NCBI GenBank assembly: GCA_963764695.1
Contig: CAVXTW010000003.1
Coordinates: 868,001-932,000, forward strand
Source of the DNA: DATFRY01 sp963764695
GTDB lineage: Bacteria; Myxococcota_A; Polyangia; Haliangiales; Haliangiaceae
DNA length: 64,000 nucleotides
Direction: 5' to 3'
The notes beneath the pieces were generated by a model that worked only from the letters and a program-made list of their open reading frames with translations, was not told the origin of the DNA and did not search any database. Positions 61,713-64,000 of the stretch are shown one piece after another (positions within the stretch are counted from its first letter, which is position 1; every line of letters starts with the position of its first letter). The translations under genes were made by a program, and so were the position numbers.

Positions 61713-62243
61713 TCAGTTCTCGTTGGACGGCTTGATGCCGGCGCGCCGGAGATGCTCGGCGATCGAGGACTGCGCGTCGCTGCGGATCCGCTCGTCGCGC
61801 TTCGCGGCCTCGGCGGCGGCGCCGGGCAGAAGCCTGCCGACCGTCCGCTCCAGATCGGCGAGCAGCGCGTCAACCTCGCGGCCGGCTCCGGGCTGGCGGC
61901 GATCGACCCACGCGGTCAGAGTCTCGAGCGCGCGCGCCAGCTCGCGCGGATCGATCGCGCGGGCCTCGTCGCCGGCCAGACGCGGCGCGTCATCGCCGCT
62001 CGTGCCCTCCGGCGGATCGATCCCGGCGAGCGAGTCGCGCAGCTGCTTCATGTCCGCCGTCAGCTGGTTCTCGTCCGGCTCGGCCGCGGCCGCCATGGCC
62101 ATCAGCTTGCCGATCGAGCCGCGCACCGCGGCGAGACGCGCGCGCACGTCGTCAACATCGGCGCCGGCCAGCGCCTCGGGTGTCGTGCCGAGAAACGCGG
62201 CCAGCATGGCCAGCAGATCGGGATCGTCGGAGCGAGGTGACAT
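61713..62243 (-). CDS. Helical hypothetical protein, 176 residues
   Basis: The ATG at 62243 gives PRSDDPDLLAMLAAFLGTTP, followed by long Ala/Glu/Arg-rich helices (VDDVRARLAAVRGSIGKLMA, MKQLRDSLAGIDPPEGTSGD, LARALETLTAWVDRRQPG, VDALLADLERTVGRLLPGAA). No signal or membrane segment is present. It looks like a coiled-coil or helical-bundle protein; no family is recognised. The codon usage matches the neighbours. Upstream extension to 62306 is open but not supported by a ribosome site. Confidence 0.6.
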   Translation of the reverse strand: MSPRSDDPDLLAMLAAFLGTTPEALAGADVDDVRARLAAVRGSIGKLMAMAAAAEPDENQLTADMKQLRDSLAGIDPPEGTSGDDAPRLAGDEARAIDPRELARALETLTAWVDRRQPGAGREVDALLADLERTVGRLLPGAAAEAAKRDERIRSDAQSSIAEHLRRAGIKPSNEN

Positions 62244-62698
62244 GGCGTCTTCTGGCGAGGACAGTACCGCGAACGCTTCCCGCCCTGCTGGGCGGCATGG
62301 TTGCACCGGACGCGAGCTTCATTCCACGGACCGCGCCGGACGGAGCCAGCTACGCCAGCTACCTGCGCATTCCTGTCGTTCGAGCGGGCTCACCGACGGA
62401 CGGGTTCTGACTTGTGGTGACAGCGCTCTTTCGGTGTCAGAAGCCTATTGATCCGCAACGTACCGGATTCAAACGAATACTTTGCGCGAAATGCCGGTGC
62501 TCCTCGCGCGTCGCGGCGTGTGCGATTGTCCGCCAACACGTTGTCCGGATCTCGCGCGCGGCGAACAAATCTATTAATAATCGCCTCCGACACTCGGCAC
62601 TGACGCCGAGCCTGCAAAGCCCCGGACGGCAGTGCGCGGTCACCGGCCGGAACCAACGTCGATGGGACCCGCTACAGGGCCCGGGAGGTGGCGACGTC
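62244..62698. other. Intergenic region with AT-rich island before the SusC-like gene
   Basis: No gene is supported here. The stretch about 62440-62600 is clearly richer in A and T than the rest of the window and contains TATTAATAA at 62572-62580, a likely promoter core for the receptor gene. GGGAGGTGG at about 62683-62691 is the receptor ribosome site. Short open frames on the minus strand have no coding character. Confidence 0.5.

Positions 62699-64000
<1,302 letters not shown>

Noticed and set aside
62390..62656. An 88-residue minus-strand frame in the AT-rich region
   Set aside because: Irregular composition, no ribosome site and no recognisable fold; it covers the probable promoter of the SusC-like gene.

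Overview
The window is GC-rich DNA (third codon positions are almost all G or C) from what looks like a predatory or social myxobacterium-type organism (Myxococcota; family not determinable here). The basis is three large Ser/Thr protein kinases including an HRDISPGN-type kinase and a kinase-STAND-WD40 giant, an FHA sigma-54 activator, many secreted lipoproteins with VCBS/FG-GAP or thrombospondin-3-like repeats, TPR/PEGA-like surface proteins and a Pro/Glu-rich serine protease. PadR plus duplicated-permease pairs and SusC-like receptors also occur in Acidobacteriota and Gemmatimonadota, so the phylum call is an inference.

Layout. 1-8.1 kb: the end of a secreted beta-propeller protein, a large ECF-type sigma factor with GST, a PadR/ABC permease pair and a beta-helix lipoprotein. 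8.3-13.4 kb: a tightly coupled operon of a membrane Ser/Thr kinase, a lipoprotein, two small c-type cytochrome lipoproteins and an outer-membrane beta-barrel that itself carries a CxxCH heme motif; this reads as a candidate electron-transfer conduit under kinase control. 13.5-23.9 kb: two divergent operons around one promoter region. Leftward are a coiled-coil protein, a substrate-binding/OmpA fusion, an ABC permease and ATPase, a membrane coiled-coil protein and a 590-residue unknown; rightward are PspA, a two-module AAA ATPase and a TerB-like protein. This PspA-centred envelope system is the best candidate for something undescribed. 24-25.4 kb: a decayed lipoprotein/mscS locus. 25.4-31.9 kb: hydrolase, two related toxin-antitoxin pairs, citryl-CoA lyase with acyl-CoA dehydrogenase, and a metalloprotease fused to VCBS repeats. 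31.9-42.2 kb: two hydrolases, the kinase-STAND-WD40 giant, a striking hexanucleotide inverted array, a trypsin-like protein whose catalytic Ser is Thr, and an FHA sigma-54 activator. 42.2-55.2 kb: small redox and signalling genes, a kinase/TPR/lipoprotein operon, a second large ECF sigma with a lipoprotein hydrolase, and a very large secreted protein with an S1/P1 nuclease or phospholipase C-like His/Asp motif. 55.4-61.5 kb: a complete branched-chain amino acid type (Liv) ABC importer transcribed with an outer-membrane porin. 62.7-64 kb: the start of a SusC-like TonB receptor.

Two window-wide patterns matter for anyone using this annotation. First, at least nine genes have a TANNNT -10 element placed 5-7 bases before the start codon with no Shine-Dalgarno sequence, which is the signature of leaderless transcripts. 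Second, at least six genes are broken by a single apparent +1 base, always an extra base and often C or G, so either the assembly carries indel errors or these genes are decaying. Coordinates for those genes are given across the break.
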